Positions 27,594 to 37,891 are shown, numbered from the stretch's first letter. The stretch: 64,000 nt of DNA from Sediminibacterium roseum (GCF_009939005.1 NZ_JAACJS010000002.1:650646-714645), one strand, 5' to 3'. Numbers and translations are program-made. Notes: a model not told the origin generated them from the letters alone.

Positions 27594-27601
27594 TATCTTT
27601 G
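27594..27601 (+). promoter_or_regulatory. -7 box (TATCTTTG) for the atp operon
   Basis: An exact TAnnTTTG match 20 bases before atpB. The -33 position has TTTTTC rather than TTTG. Confidence 0.65.
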
Positions 27602-27621
27602 CCGCAAATTTAGAAAGAGGT

Positions 27622-29051
<1,430 letters not shown>

Positions 29052-29070
29052 ACCATTGTAACAAATTACT

Positions 29071-29145
29071 AAACTGCACCTGAAGTACAGGACGGAGGGT
29101 GCAGTTTACTTTAACTTCCCTCCTCAGTTCCCGGTAAAAGGGAAG
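29071..29145 (+). promoter_or_regulatory. Two tandem hairpins between atpE and atpF
   Basis: AAACTGCACC (29071-29080) pairs perfectly with 29098-29107, loop 17 bases; then CTTCCCT (29115-29121) pairs with AGGGAAG (29139-29145). No T-run follows the first, so it is more likely an mRNA-stability or processing element than a full terminator. Confidence 0.7.
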
Positions 29146-29173
29146 GACAGGAAAGGTCAAAAAATAAAACATC

Positions 29174-29668
29174 ATGGAATTACTTACACCCGGCCCGGGG
29201 CTATTAATCTGGACGCTGCTTGCGTTCCTGATCGTTTTCTTTATTCTGAAAAAATTTGCATGGCCCGCGATCATCAAAGGACTGAATGAGCGTGAAGCAG
29301 GTATTGCCGAAGCCATCGCTACCGCTGAAAAAGTGAAAGGCGAAATGGCCGCTCTCAAAAACGAGAACGAAGCATTGATGGCGCAGGCGCGTGAAGAACG
29401 CACAGCGATGATCAAGGAAGCAAAGGAACAATCGGCTAAAATGATCAGCGAAGCAAAAGACAAGGCAAAATCAGAATACGACCGCATCGTAGCAGATGCA
29501 CAGGCAGCCATCCTCCAGCAAAAAAATGCCGCATTGACCGACGTAAAAAACCAGGTTGGTGCATTGGTTATCGAAGTGAGCGAGAAGATCCTCCGCCGCG
29601 AACTGAGCAACAAAAGCGAGCAGGAGAAATACATCAAGGACCTTGCAGAAGGAGTGAAACTGAATTAA
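29174..29668 (+). CDS. atpF: ATP synthase F0 subunit b
   Basis: A 164-residue peripheral-stalk subunit: one membrane helix (about 9-28, LLIWTLLAFLIVFFIL) and a long charged helix with heptad character to the end, including the family segment F-A-W-P-A-I-I-K-G-L near 28-37. It would dimerise and bind the delta subunit encoded next. Confidence 0.94.
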   Translation: MELLTPGPGLLIWTLLAFLIVFFILKKFAWPAIIKGLNEREAGIAEAIATAEKVKGEMAALKNENEALMAQAREERTAMIKEAKEQSAKMISEAKDKAKSEYDRIVADAQAAILQQKNAALTDVKNQVGALVIEVSEKILRRELSNKSEQEKYIKDLAEGVKLN

Positions 29669-29729
29669 TAATCACCAGGTACTAATAGTAATGGGCAATT
29701 ATAAGCATACCAACCATTACCACTATACT

Positions 29730-29764
29730 CAATTATTAATTACTAATTTCTAATTACTAATTAA
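29730..29764. repeat. Heptamer array TAATTNN inside the atp operon
   Basis: CAATTAT is followed by the units TAATTAC, TAATTTC, TAATTAC, TAATTAA (29737-29764), in the 101-base atpF-atpH spacer, ending six bases before the atpH ATG and therefore covering its ribosome-binding region. Confidence 0.85.
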
Positions 29765-29769
29765 CAAAG

Positions 29770-30333
29770 ATGCCTAACCCGAGATTAGCAGACAGATACG
29801 CCAAAAGCCTGATCGACCTTTCTACAGAGAAAGGCCAGCTGGAAGCGGTGTATGCTGACATGAAATATTTACAGGCGGTTTGCAAATCGAGCAAAGAGTT
29901 TGTTGCAGTGCTGAAGAGCCCGGTGATCAATACCGATCAGAAGAACAACATCGTTGCTGCTGTTACCAAAGGAAAAGTAAGCGCGCTCACAGATTCATTC
30001 AACACATTGCTGGTAAAGAAGAAACGCGAGAGCGATCTTCCTGAAATTGCTTCTGCTTTTATTGACCAGTACAATGCCATCAAAGGGATACACAGGGTTA
30101 AACTGACCACTGCCGTTCCGGTAAGCGATGAACTGAAAAAATCGATCGAGGCAAAAGTAAAAAGCGCACAAAACCTCGGCTCGGTGGAACTGGAAACAGT
30201 GGTTGATGAAAAACTCATCGGTGGTTTTGTACTCGAGTTCAACAACAAGCTGGTGGATGCGAGCATACTCAGGGACCTGAACGATGTTAAAAAACAATTT
30301 GCAGGAAACCTGTTCGTACAGCAGTTGCGATAA
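29770..30333 (+). CDS. atpH: ATP synthase F1 subunit delta
   Basis: A 187-residue stalk subunit joining F1 to the b dimer. It has the N-terminal helical domain (R-L-A-D-R-Y-A-K-S-L-I-D at the start) and the C-terminal signature LIGGFVLEFNNKLVDASI. Length and position between atpF and atpA are canonical. Confidence 0.94.
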   Translation: MPNPRLADRYAKSLIDLSTEKGQLEAVYADMKYLQAVCKSSKEFVAVLKSPVINTDQKNNIVAAVTKGKVSALTDSFNTLLVKKKRESDLPEIASAFIDQYNAIKGIHRVKLTTAVPVSDELKKSIEAKVKSAQNLGSVELETVVDEKLIGGFVLEFNNKLVDASILRDLNDVKKQFAGNLFVQQLR

Positions 30334-30377
30334 AAATAGAAACAAGAATTTTAAACAATCATAAAAGAAGATAGATC

Positions 30378-31955
30378 ATGGTAGACATTAAACCCGACGA
30401 AATATCAGCGATTCTGAGGCAGCAGCTCAGCAACTTCAATGCCTCCGCTGACCTGGAAGAAGTGGGTACCGTATTACAGGTGGGTGACGGTATCGCCCGT
30501 GTGTATGGCCTCAACGGCGTACGCAGTGGTGAGCTCGTTGAATTCGACAATGGCGTAAAAGCCATCGCCCTTAACCTGGAAGAAGACAATGTGGGTGTGG
30601 TATTGATGGGAGAAGGCGGAGAAATCAAGGAAGGTGCCAAAGTAAAAAGAACCGGACAGATCGCCTCTATCAAAGTGGGAGAAGGTGTTGTTGGCCGTGT
30701 TATCAATACACTCGGTGAACCGATCGATGGCAAAGGCCCATTGCTGGGTGAGCTGTACGAAATGCCACTGGAGCGTAAAGCACCGGGTGTTATCTACCGT
30801 GAGCCGGTTAAAGAACCACTGCAGACAGGTATCAAAGCGATCGATGCGATGATCCCGGTTGGCCGCGGACAGCGTGAGCTCGTGATCGGCGACCGCCAGA
30901 CCGGTAAAACCGCCATCTGCGTGGATACCATCATCAACCAGAAAGAATTTTACGATGCAGGTAAACCTGTATACTGTATATATGTAGCCGTTGGACAAAA
31001 AGCATCAACCGTAGCCGGTGTTATGAAAACATTGAGCGATAACGGTGCGATGGCTTACACAACCATTGTCTGCGCGTCAGCCTCAGATCCGGCTCCTTTG
31101 CAGTTCTACGCACCATTTGCGGGTGCTGCGATCGGGGAGTTCTTCCGCGATACAGGCCGCCCGGCGCTGATCATCTATGATGACCTGTCGAAACAGGCGG
31201 TGGCTTACCGTGAAGTTTCTTTGTTGCTGAGAAGGCCTCCGGGACGTGAAGCGTATCCTGGTGACGTGTTCTACCTCCACAGCCGTTTGCTGGAGAGAGC
31301 TGCAAAAGTGATCGCGAACGACGATGTTGCGAAGAACATGAACGACCTGCCGGAATCGATCAAACACCTTGTAAAAGGTGGCGGATCACTGACCGCTTTG
31401 CCGATCATTGAAACACAGGCGGGCGACGTATCAGCATACATTCCTACCAACGTGATCTCGATTACCGACGGACAGATCTTCCTCGAGGGTAACCTTTTCA
31501 ATGCGGGTATCCGCCCGGCGATCAACGTGGGTATCTCTGTGAGCCGTGTGGGTGGTAATGCGCAGATCAAATCGATGAAGAAAGTGGCAGGTACACTGAA
31601 ACTCGACCAGGCACTTTACCGCGAGCTGGAAGCGTTCTCGAAATTTGGTGGAGACCTCGATGCGGCTACCAAGAACGTGATCGACAAAGGTGCGCGCAAC
31701 GTGGAGATCCTGAAACAGGCGCAGTACACGCCGTTCACTGTAGAAAAACAGGTAGCGATCATCTATCTCGGTACACAAGGTTTGTTGAAAGACGTAGCGG
31801 TTTCAAAAGTGAAAGATTTCGAATCACACTTCCTTACCGATATGGAAAACAAATTGCCTGATGTACTTGCAGAGTTCAAAAAAGGACAATTGAACGATGA
31901 GAGCCTGGCCAAAATGGTAAACCTCGCAAAAGGTTTGATGCCATCTTACAAATAA
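30378..31955 (+). CDS. atpA: ATP synthase F1 subunit alpha
   Basis: Regulatory nucleotide-binding subunit of F1, 525 residues. Walker A is G171-DRQTGKTA (K177); other family marks are [18 protein letters not shown], the [11 protein letters not shown] segment and the Arg finger in [13 protein letters not shown] vicinity (SVSRVGG). It is the last gene of this operon: a terminator follows within 20 bases and the next gene is on the other strand. atpG, atpD and atpC must lie elsewhere. Confidence 0.97.
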   Translation: MVDIKPDEISAILRQQLSNFNASADLEEVGTVLQVGDGIARVYGLNGVRSGELVEFDNGVKAIALNLEEDNVGVVLMGEGGEIKEGAKVKRTGQIASIKVGEGVVGRVINTLGEPIDGKGPLLGELYEMPLERKAPGVIYREPVKEPLQTGIKAIDAMIPVGRGQRELVIGDRQTGKTAICVDTIINQKEFYDAGKPVYCIYVAVGQKASTVAGVMKTLSDNGAMAYTTIVCASASDPAPLQFYAPFAGAAIGEFFRDTGRPALIIYDDLSKQAVAYREVSLLLRRPPGREAYPGDVFYLHSRLLERAAKVIANDDVAKNMNDLPESIKHLVKGGGSLTALPIIETQAGDVSAYIPTNVISITDGQIFLEGNLFNAGIRPAINVGISVSRVGGNAQIKSMKKVAGTLKLDQALYRELEAFSKFGGDLDAATKNVIDKGARNVEILKQAQYTPFTVEKQVAIIYLGTQGLLKDVAVSKVKDFESHFLTDMENKLPDVLAEFKKGQLNDESLAKMVNLAKGLMPSYK

Positions 31956-31972
31956 GACCGTAACCAAACGAT

Positions 31973-32008
31973 AAAAAACCCTTACAGCAATGTGAGGGTT
32001 TTTGTTTT
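31973..32008. terminator. Terminator after atpA (bidirectional)
   Basis: AAAAACCCTTACA pairs with TGTGAGGGTTTTT (one G-U pair), loop GCAA, with A- and T-runs on both sides. It serves atpA and the convergent gene ending at 32032. Confidence 0.88.
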
Positions 32009-32031
32009 TAAAAGGTCCGTTGTCGAAAAAA

Positions 32032-32733
32032 TTATTTTGTTACCAAGCCTTCTTCGAATAACCTGCTTACGATAGGTTTGATCTCGTTGAGCGGCTCAAT
32101 CGCCCATCTTATATCAACACCAACCGGCAAACAGGTAAGCCTCGTTTTCAACAGAATATTGGATATTGTCATGTTTCTTTCCGACTCCAGATCTTTCAGT
32201 TTTCCTGTGTTTACGATGAGAGGAGCACGTTTCACATAATCGATAAAAAGGGTGACAGCACCTGTGGTATCTGTTTTTGAGGCGAACTCATATGCTTCGT
32301 GCAATGTTCCAGAATCGGTATTGATTATGGATTGAAAAAGTTTATAATCGGCTGTATTAAAAAGGTTGTTCAGTTCAACAGGGGTGACTTTATAATCTTT
32401 CAGAATAGAATCAGCGATATCTTTTTGCCCGTTGATGTTTTTGTATTCATCGAAATCATATCCAAAAATGCTGTCTTTGATATGAAGAAAATAATGATAA
32501 CGCACCTCCTGTACGATCACAGAATCATCAACCGACTCTGAATAATGATAAGGCAACCCGTAAACCGTTTTGTTTCCGGATTGGTACATTTCGATATAGA
32601 CCGAATCAAAAACAGAAGATCTGCCTACGCTGTCAACAAATGCCATATAGCTCAATACCCTGGTGCTTTTAATGGGTTGCGATTGTACACCTGCTGATAA
32701 CAACAGAAAACCGAATAGAAATTTCATTTTCAT
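32032..32733 (-). CDS. Secreted protein of unknown function, AT-rich
   Basis: A 233-residue protein with a clear signal peptide (M-K-M-K-F-L-F-G-F-L-L-L-S-A-G-V-Q-S), so exported. The mature part has no recognised domain; it is rich in Asp, Tyr and Ser early on, with D-S-V-x-x repeats, and ends in a helical segment with RLFEEGLVTK. The gene is visibly AT-richer than its neighbours, which suggests recent acquisition or weak selection. The frame is open 33 codons further upstream through AT-rich intergenic DNA, so ATG 32733 is chosen. It is convergent with atpA. Confidence 0.75.
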   Translation of the reverse strand: MKMKFLFGFLLLSAGVQSQPIKSTRVLSYMAFVDSVGRSSVFDSVYIEMYQSGNKTVYGLPYHYSESVDDSVIVQEVRYHYFLHIKDSIFGYDFDEYKNINGQKDIADSILKDYKVTPVELNNLFNTADYKLFQSIINTDSGTLHEAYEFASKTDTTGAVTLFIDYVKRAPLIVNTGKLKDLESERNMTISNILLKTRLTCLPVGVDIRWAIEPLNEIKPIVSRLFEEGLVTK

Positions 32734-32836
32734 AGGAAAAATTAAAACAATATTAATCATTTTATTAATTTGAAAGAATGGGAAAAACACCCAAATCACT
32801 TGCGCTGGAAACCAAAAGAATTTATTTATCAAATAA

Positions 32837-32868
32837 TTTGGTTTATAAAATAAACTGGTCTATGTTTG
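32837..32868 (+). promoter_or_regulatory. Full Bacteroidota promoter for the TonB receptor
   Basis: TTTG at 32837-32840 and TATGTTTG at 32861-32868, separated by 20 bases, match the -33/-7 pair. The ATG is at 32888. This is the best-matched promoter in the window. Confidence 0.75.
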
Positions 32869-32887
32869 TCTTGTCAAACCAAAACAA

Positions 32888-35095
32888 ATGAAAAAGCTAA
32901 CAATCCTGCTTCTTACTGTTTTATCAGCAGGCTGGGTAAATGCCCAGGTAAAACTCTCCGGTAAAGTAACCGACAACCGCAACCACATCATAGCGGGCGC
33001 GAGCATACAGGTAAAAAATTCTTACGATGGCGGTGTCAGCGATTCTACCGGCCACTTTTCCTTCAAAACAACAGAAAAAGGCACACAGGTGATCGTGGTT
33101 ACGAGCGTTGGTTACAAACCCGCCGAACAAACCATCACGATAGGAACGGATACCATCGACCTTATTTTCCTCCTCAAAGAAGAGATCAGCGAACTGAAAG
33201 CCGTAACCGTAACAGCGGGAAGCTTTGAGGCAGGCGACAAAAAACGCGCTGCTACCGTTCTGAGCCTGCTGGATGTAGTAACTACCGGCGGCGCCAATGC
33301 AGACATAACCGCCGTTGCCAAAACATTGCCCGGTGCACAACAGGTAGGAGAACAGGAAGGGCTCTTTGTTCGGGGTGGTGCGGGATACGAAACAAAACAG
33401 TTTATCGATGGAACGATGGTGAACAACCCCTACTTCAGCAGCGTACCCGATATTTCGCAACGCGGGCGTTTTTCACCCATGTTGTTCAAAGGAACGGTGT
33501 TCAGCACGGGCGGTTATTCTGCTTTGTACGGGCAGGCGCTTTCTTCCGCGCTCATTCTCGAAAGCATAGACATCCCGGAACGTTCCGAAGCAAGCGCATC
33601 CATCTCACCTATATTTTTAGGGGCCGCGATCCAGAACATTGCAAAAGATAAAAAATCGTCGTGGGGCGCCGACTACAACTACACGAACGTTGCGGCTTAT
33701 TTCGCCCTCGTTAAACAAACGCCGGACTATTTTAAAGTACCCGAATTTCATGCAGCCTCTTTCAACTACCGCGCAAAAACAAAACGCGGCGGCATGATCA
33801 AGTTTTATACAACGTTTGCGGCCAACCAGCTCGGACTGCGCAGGCCCAACATCGATGACCCGTCTGTGAAAAATGCATTCGGCCTGAAGAATACAAACCT
33901 GTACAACAATTTCAGCTGGAGAGAAAACCTGGGCAATGGCTGGAAACTCAACCTGGGCGCTAGTTTCAGCACAGATCACAACGATATTACCAACCAGATC
34001 CAGGATGCGGGCAATGCACCCGTTACTACAGGACAGGTGTGGATAGACAGCACCAATTTCAACCTCACCACACGTGGCGACCTGAGCCAGGTCAAAGCGG
34101 TGTTCGATAAAAGATTGAGCGGCATCAGCATACTACGTTTTGGCGGTGAGTACCAGTATGCCTACAACAAAAGCTTGTACAATAGTTACAATGGTGTACT
34201 TTCTGATCATTATAAATCGTTGTTTGGTGAGGCGGACCTTTACATTACCAACGACCTCGCTGCAAAACTGGGTGCACGTTTTGAACATTCATCCGTGATC
34301 AACAAAGCGAACTTTGCCCCGCGTTTATCGCTCGCTTATAAAACAGGCGCCGGCGGGCAAATGAGCATCGCATACGGTGTTTTCTACCAGAAACCCGAGA
34401 ATACGCAACTGAATTATACAACCAGTTTCGGATACACAAAAGCAACGCATTACATCATCAACTACATAAAAAACACAACACTGCAAACCTTCCGTGTAGA
34501 AGCGTTTTACAAACAGTATGATGATCTTGTAAAAACATTCCCCGCATACAACAACAGCGGAAGTGGTTATGCAAAAGGTGTGGAGCTGTTCTGGAGAGAC
34601 AAAAAAACGTTCGAGGGTCTCGATTACTGGATCAGTTATTCATACCTCGATACAAAACGCGATTACCTGAATTACCCTGCGCAGCTTCAGCCAAACTTTG
34701 CCGCCAACCATACGGCCTCGCTGGTACTGAAAAAGTTTGTGACGAAATGGAACACAGGGTTCAACTTCACTTACTCATACGCAACCGGACGGCCTTACTA
34801 TTTCTTCCAGAAGAACGGTACAAAATATGATATTGCCGACCAGGGTAAAACGATCGATTACAACTCACTTGGCTTCAGCACAAACTATCTCACCTCAATA
34901 GGTAAAGCATATGGTGTGTTTGTGTTCTCTGTAACCAATGTGCTCAACAGCAAACAGATCTTTGGATACAACTACTCCCACAATGGCGCCAGGAAAGAAG
35001 CAGTAACAACAACAGCGCCGCAGTTCTTTTTCATCGGCTTGTTCCTGAGCTGGGGAGTAGACAGGAGACAGGATGCGATCAACAACAACCTCTAA
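32888..35095 (+). CDS. TonB-dependent receptor with carboxypeptidase-like N-terminal domain
   Basis: A 735-residue outer-membrane receptor that would import a substrate with TonB energy. Signal peptide 1-19; CarboxypepD_reg-like beta domain at about 22-105 (LSGKVTDNRNHIIAGASI); plug domain at about 130-235 with GLFVRGGAGYETKQFIDGT; then a beta-barrel of alternating amphipathic strands to the C-terminus. At about 500 residues the barrel is shorter than that of SusC proteins, and there is no SusD gene, so a polysaccharide-utilisation role is not indicated. It heads a run of four genes. Confidence 0.92.
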   Translation: MKKLTILLLTVLSAGWVNAQVKLSGKVTDNRNHIIAGASIQVKNSYDGGVSDSTGHFSFKTTEKGTQVIVVTSVGYKPAEQTITIGTDTIDLIFLLKEEISELKAVTVTAGSFEAGDKKRAATVLSLLDVVTTGGANADITAVAKTLPGAQQVGEQEGLFVRGGAGYETKQFIDGTMVNNPYFSSVPDISQRGRFSPMLFKGTVFSTGGYSALYGQALSSALILESIDIPERSEASASISPIFLGAAIQNIAKDKKSSWGADYNYTNVAAYFALVKQTPDYFKVPEFHAASFNYRAKTKRGGMIKFYTTFAANQLGLRRPNIDDPSVKNAFGLKNTNLYNNFSWRENLGNGWKLNLGASFSTDHNDITNQIQDAGNAPVTTGQVWIDSTNFNLTTRGDLSQVKAVFDKRLSGISILRFGGEYQYAYNKSLYNSYNGVLSDHYKSLFGEADLYITNDLAAKLGARFEHSSVINKANFAPRLSLAYKTGAGGQMSIAYGVFYQKPENTQLNYTTSFGYTKATHYIINYIKNTTLQTFRVEAFYKQYDDLVKTFPAYNNSGSGYAKGVELFWRDKKTFEGLDYWISYSYLDTKRDYLNYPAQLQPNFAANHTASLVLKKFVTKWNTGFNFTYSYATGRPYYFFQKNGTKYDIADQGKTIDYNSLGFSTNYLTSIGKAYGVFVFSVTNVLNSKQIFGYNYSHNGARKEAVTTTAPQFFFIGLFLSWGVDRRQDAINNNL

Positions 35096-35131
35096 TGCAT
35101 CAAAATCAATAAACCCTAAAACCGACCAACC

Positions 35132-35413
35132 ATGAACCCGCAACAACGCGACGACGAACTCTGGCAAACGGCAAAAGCAAGAGTCGCTTTCAAATGGAGC
35201 CTTGCAGTTTATTTTATTGTAAACGCATTTCTCGTGGCCCTTTGGTTTGTGACTGATGAGAACCACGATTACTTCTGGCCCGTATGGCCAATGATGGGCT
35301 GGGGACTGGGCATCGCATTCCAGTATTTTCATGCCTACCACGGTGGAAAACTCAACAACGTGAATGCAGAGTATGAGAAACTGAAAAGAAGGGAACAGGA
35401 TCAGAACTTATAA
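35132..35413 (+). CDS. 2TM-domain protein (first copy)
   Basis: A 93-residue protein with two membrane helices (about 25-43 and 50-68) joined by a short loop (TDENHDYFWPVWPMMGWG), preceded by D-E-L-W-Q-T-A-K-A-R-V-A-F-K and followed by a charged Y-E-K-L-K-R-R tail. This is the 2TM domain (PF13239) common in Bacteroidota; function unknown. It starts 36 bases after the TonB receptor and 18 bases before a second copy, so they are probably cotranscribed. Confidence 0.88.
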   Translation: MNPQQRDDELWQTAKARVAFKWSLAVYFIVNAFLVALWFVTDENHDYFWPVWPMMGWGLGIAFQYFHAYHGGKLNNVNAEYEKLKRREQDQNL

Positions 35414-35431
35414 ACATAAAACGCAAATATC

Positions 35432-35713
35432 ATGAGCACAAATGATGAAATATTATGGCACATCGCCAAGAAAAGAGCGTCTTTTAAAAAGCAGTTGCTG
35501 AGTTACATACTTGTTAACTGTTTCCTGTGGGGTGTATGGTTTTTATCCGACGACCGGTATACGCATCTGTCGTTTGGCAGTGCGCCCTGGCCGGTTTGGG
35601 TAATGTTTTGGTGGGGCATCGGTCTTGCGTTCTCTTTTGCGGGCGCATACATTGTAAACACCAAAGAATCCATTAGGGAAGAATTTGAGAAATTGAAAAA
35701 ACAACAACACTAA
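35432..35713 (+). CDS. 2TM-domain protein (second copy)
   Basis: A 93-residue paralogue of the preceding protein, with the same layout: D-E-I-L-W-H-I-A-K-K-R-A-S-F-K, two membrane helices, W-P-V-W-V-M-F-W-W-G-I-G-L-A in the second, and an E-F-E-K-L-K-K-Q tail. The pair looks like a tandem duplication that has diverged. It is followed 19 bases later by the secreted repeat-type protein. Confidence 0.88.
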   Translation: MSTNDEILWHIAKKRASFKKQLLSYILVNCFLWGVWFLSDDRYTHLSFGSAPWPVWVMFWWGIGLAFSFAGAYIVNTKESIREEFEKLKKQQH

Positions 35714-35732
35714 AATTTTAAATACCTATTTT

Positions 35733-36362
35733 ATGAAACAAGTACTTGTGATCATCAGTTTATTCCTCTGCGCGTTTGGTTCTGCACAGCCTAAATACGA
35801 AGGCGCGATGGGAAAAGGTTTACAACAATTGAAAGACGCAAAATCTGCAGATGACATGACCGCCACCGCAGCTTTTTTTGAAAGGGTGGGCGAGGCCGAA
35901 AAAGACAAATGGTTGCCCTACTATTATGCGGCTTATGCAAACTATCTTACCGGATGGATGAACCCGAAAGCAGACAAAGACAAAGTAGCAGAGAAAACAA
36001 AGGAACTTGTTACGAAAGCGGAAGCGCTCTCACCCAACAACTCTGAATTGTTTTGCCTTCGGCAAATGACGGCTATCCAGCAAATGACGGTTGACCCGAT
36101 GACACGCTACCAGTCTTACGGCGCCGAGATCAATGCAAACACAGCCAAAGCAAAACAGGCAGATCCAACCAACCCGCGCGCATGGTTCGTAGATGCGCAA
36201 TACTGGAAAAATGTACCTGAAGCTTTTGGCGGCGGAAAAGCAACCGCAAAAAAACTGGTTGAAAAATCGCTGGAGCTGTATAAAACGTTCAAACCGGCAT
36301 CGCCCTTGCATCCTACATGGGGACAGGAGGAAGCGGAGAAACTTTTGGCTTCTTGTCAGTAA
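35733..36362 (+). CDS. Secreted TPR-like helical protein
   Basis: A 209-residue protein with a signal peptide (1-18) and a helical mature part. Segments such as KGLQQLKDAKSADDM, WLPYYYAAYANYL and A-E-A-L-S-P-N-N-S-E-L-F-C have tetratricopeptide-like spacing, and N-P-R-A-W-F-V-D-A-Q-Y-W continues it, but no repeat is canonical. Function unknown; periplasmic or surface location expected. It ends the TonB-receptor run and is followed by a terminator. Confidence 0.8.
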   Translation: MKQVLVIISLFLCAFGSAQPKYEGAMGKGLQQLKDAKSADDMTATAAFFERVGEAEKDKWLPYYYAAYANYLTGWMNPKADKDKVAEKTKELVTKAEALSPNNSELFCLRQMTAIQQMTVDPMTRYQSYGAEINANTAKAKQADPTNPRAWFVDAQYWKNVPEAFGGGKATAKKLVEKSLELYKTFKPASPLHPTWGQEEAEKLLASCQ

Positions 36363-36378
36363 TATGTGCATCTAATAC

Positions 36379-36408
36379 AGCAGTGGTTGATGGGCCACTG
36401 CTATTTTT
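36379..36408 (+). terminator. Terminator after the TonB-receptor run
   Basis: AGCAGTGG/CCACTGCT stem (36379-36386/36395-36402) followed by ATTTTTG. Confidence 0.8.
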
Positions 36409-36427
36409 GTAAACCAACCGCTTACAC

Positions 36428-37024
36428 ATGGAAAACGAAGAAAAAGAATTGTCACCCAGGGAAAGTCTTGCATTGATCCAAACCATGATCAACAAGACGA
36501 AAGGAGCTGTTGCAGACGACAGTTTCCATTTTTTGTTGTGGGGATGGCTTGTATTCGGGTGTTGCGTGGCAGGATATGTATTGAAAGTATTTGTAGGCTA
36601 CCCCAATCACTTCATTGTTTGGTGGCTGATGCCCGTTGGTGGAATTGTTTCAGGATGGTATGGGGCCAAACAGTCAAAACAGCAAAGGGTAAAAACGTTC
36701 CTGGACGAGGCATTGGGGTATTTGTGGCTCGCCATTGCCCTCTCGTTCATCGTGCTGGTGGCGGTAAATATGATTGGCGGGCAAGCATGGCAAACAGCGT
36801 TTACCTATTACATCCTGTTGTACGCGATCGGGACATTTGTAAGCGGCAGCCTGCTTCGTTTCAAACCGTTGGTGTATGGGGGATTGGTGAACTTCGGGTT
36901 GTGCGTGGTGTCTGCAAAATTTCAATACGATGACCAGTTGTTGATCGGGGCATTGGCAATATTGATCAGTTACATTATTCCCGGGCATTTACTCCGCCGC
37001 AGGTATCAAAAACAAAACAGTTAA
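36428..37024 (+). CDS. Six-helix membrane protein A of a paralogous pair
   Basis: A 198-residue integral membrane protein with about six helices. The cytosolic N-terminus has the motif L-S-x-x-E-S-L-A-L-I-x-x-M-I-x-K-x-K, shared exactly with the next gene, and both end in I-P-G-x-x-L-R-R-R-Y. The family recurs in Bacteroidota without a known role. The next gene starts three bases after its stop and a winged-helix regulator overlaps that gene's end, so the three form one unit. Confidence 0.8.
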   Translation: MENEEKELSPRESLALIQTMINKTKGAVADDSFHFLLWGWLVFGCCVAGYVLKVFVGYPNHFIVWWLMPVGGIVSGWYGAKQSKQQRVKTFLDEALGYLWLAIALSFIVLVAVNMIGGQAWQTAFTYYILLYAIGTFVSGSLLRFKPLVYGGLVNFGLCVVSAKFQYDDQLLIGALAILISYIIPGHLLRRRYQKQNS

Positions 37025-37026
37025 TC

Positions 37027-37614
37027 ATGGAAGACGAAAAGCAACTCAGTGAAAAGGAAAGCCTGGCGCTCATTGCATCGATGATCAGCAAGGCAAAGAA
37101 CTCTTATATCGATTCCGGTATAGGCCCTTTGTGCTGGGGTATATTGATTACTGTGTGCAGCCTTGTTACCTATGCGCAGCGCAAGTTTGCGTTTTCGATC
37201 GGTTTTGATATCTGGATATTGTCGTTGCTTGCGCTGATCCCACAGATTTATTTCAGCATCCGCTCGAAGAGAAACAGGACGTATACCACGCATGAAGAAG
37301 CGATGATGAATTACGTGTGGGGCACATTTGCGCTCAGTCTTTTTATGGTGAATTTTTACATCATCCACAACCATGCGCCCAAAGGCATTTCCCTGCAGAT
37401 GATCATTTTCGGCATCCCTACATTTATCACCGGCGGTATACGCAAATTCAACCCGATGATCATTGGTGGCGTGGTCTGCTGGATCTGCAGCATTGCCAGC
37501 TATTACACCGATTTTCCAGAAGGCATGTTACTTATGGCATTATCAGCAACCAGCGCCTGGCTCATCCCTGGTATTATTTTACGCAGAAGGTACCTGAAAC
37601 TCAAGCATGTTTAA
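37027..37614 (+). CDS. Six-helix membrane protein B of a paralogous pair
   Basis: A 195-residue paralogue of the preceding protein: same N-terminal E-S-L-A-L-I-x-x-M-I-x-K-x-K motif, about six membrane helices (with W-G-I-L, Y-V-W-G-T-F-A-L and F-G-I-P segments in the same places) and the same C-terminal I-P-G-I-I-L-R-R-R-Y. Its last 8 bases overlap the start of the winged-helix gene, indicating translational coupling. Function unknown; the two proteins could form a heteromer, which is inference. Confidence 0.8.
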   Translation: MEDEKQLSEKESLALIASMISKAKNSYIDSGIGPLCWGILITVCSLVTYAQRKFAFSIGFDIWILSLLALIPQIYFSIRSKRNRTYTTHEEAMMNYVWGTFALSLFMVNFYIIHNHAPKGISLQMIIFGIPTFITGGIRKFNPMIIGGVVCWICSIASYYTDFPEGMLLMALSATSAWLIPGIILRRRYLKLKHV

Positions 37615-37891
37615 AGAGCTCGATCCCATATTACACTCACAGTTGCGGCTCGCCGTGATGAGTTTGCTCATCTCGGTAAAAGAAGCGGAGTTCACTTTCA
37701 TCCGCGAAAAGACCAATGCTACTGCCGGTAACCTGAGCGTGCAGGTGCAGAAGCTCAAAGAGGCGGGTTATATCGATGTGGTAAAACAATTCAAAGACAA
37801 TTACCCCCAAACCACCTGCAAGATCACCCCGCAGGGGGTCGCGGCATTTGAGGCCTATGTGAAGGCCCTGCAGCAGTATCTGCAACCTTAG
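37607..37891 (+). CDS. Winged-helix transcriptional regulator (HTH_34, MarR/ArsR-like)
   Basis: A 94-residue one-domain regulator. Helix 1 L-H-S-Q-L-R-L-A-V-M-S-L-L, the recognition region N-A-T-A-G-N-L-S-V-Q-V-Q-K-L-K-E-A-G-Y and a beta wing with K-I-T-P-Q-G fit the HTH_34 group, which includes stand-alone regulators of neighbouring membrane genes. There is no ligand-binding domain. It overlaps the membrane protein B gene by 8 bases and probably controls that module; no operator was identified. Confidence 0.88.
   Translation: MFKELDPILHSQLRLAVMSLLISVKEAEFTFIREKTNATAGNLSVQVQKLKEAGYIDVVKQFKDNYPQTTCKITPQGVAAFEAYVKALQQYLQP

Noticed and set aside
32888..35095. SusC-type polysaccharide-utilisation receptor
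   Set aside because: At 735 residues it is shorter than SusC proteins, and no SusD, sulfatase or glycoside hydrolase gene is near.
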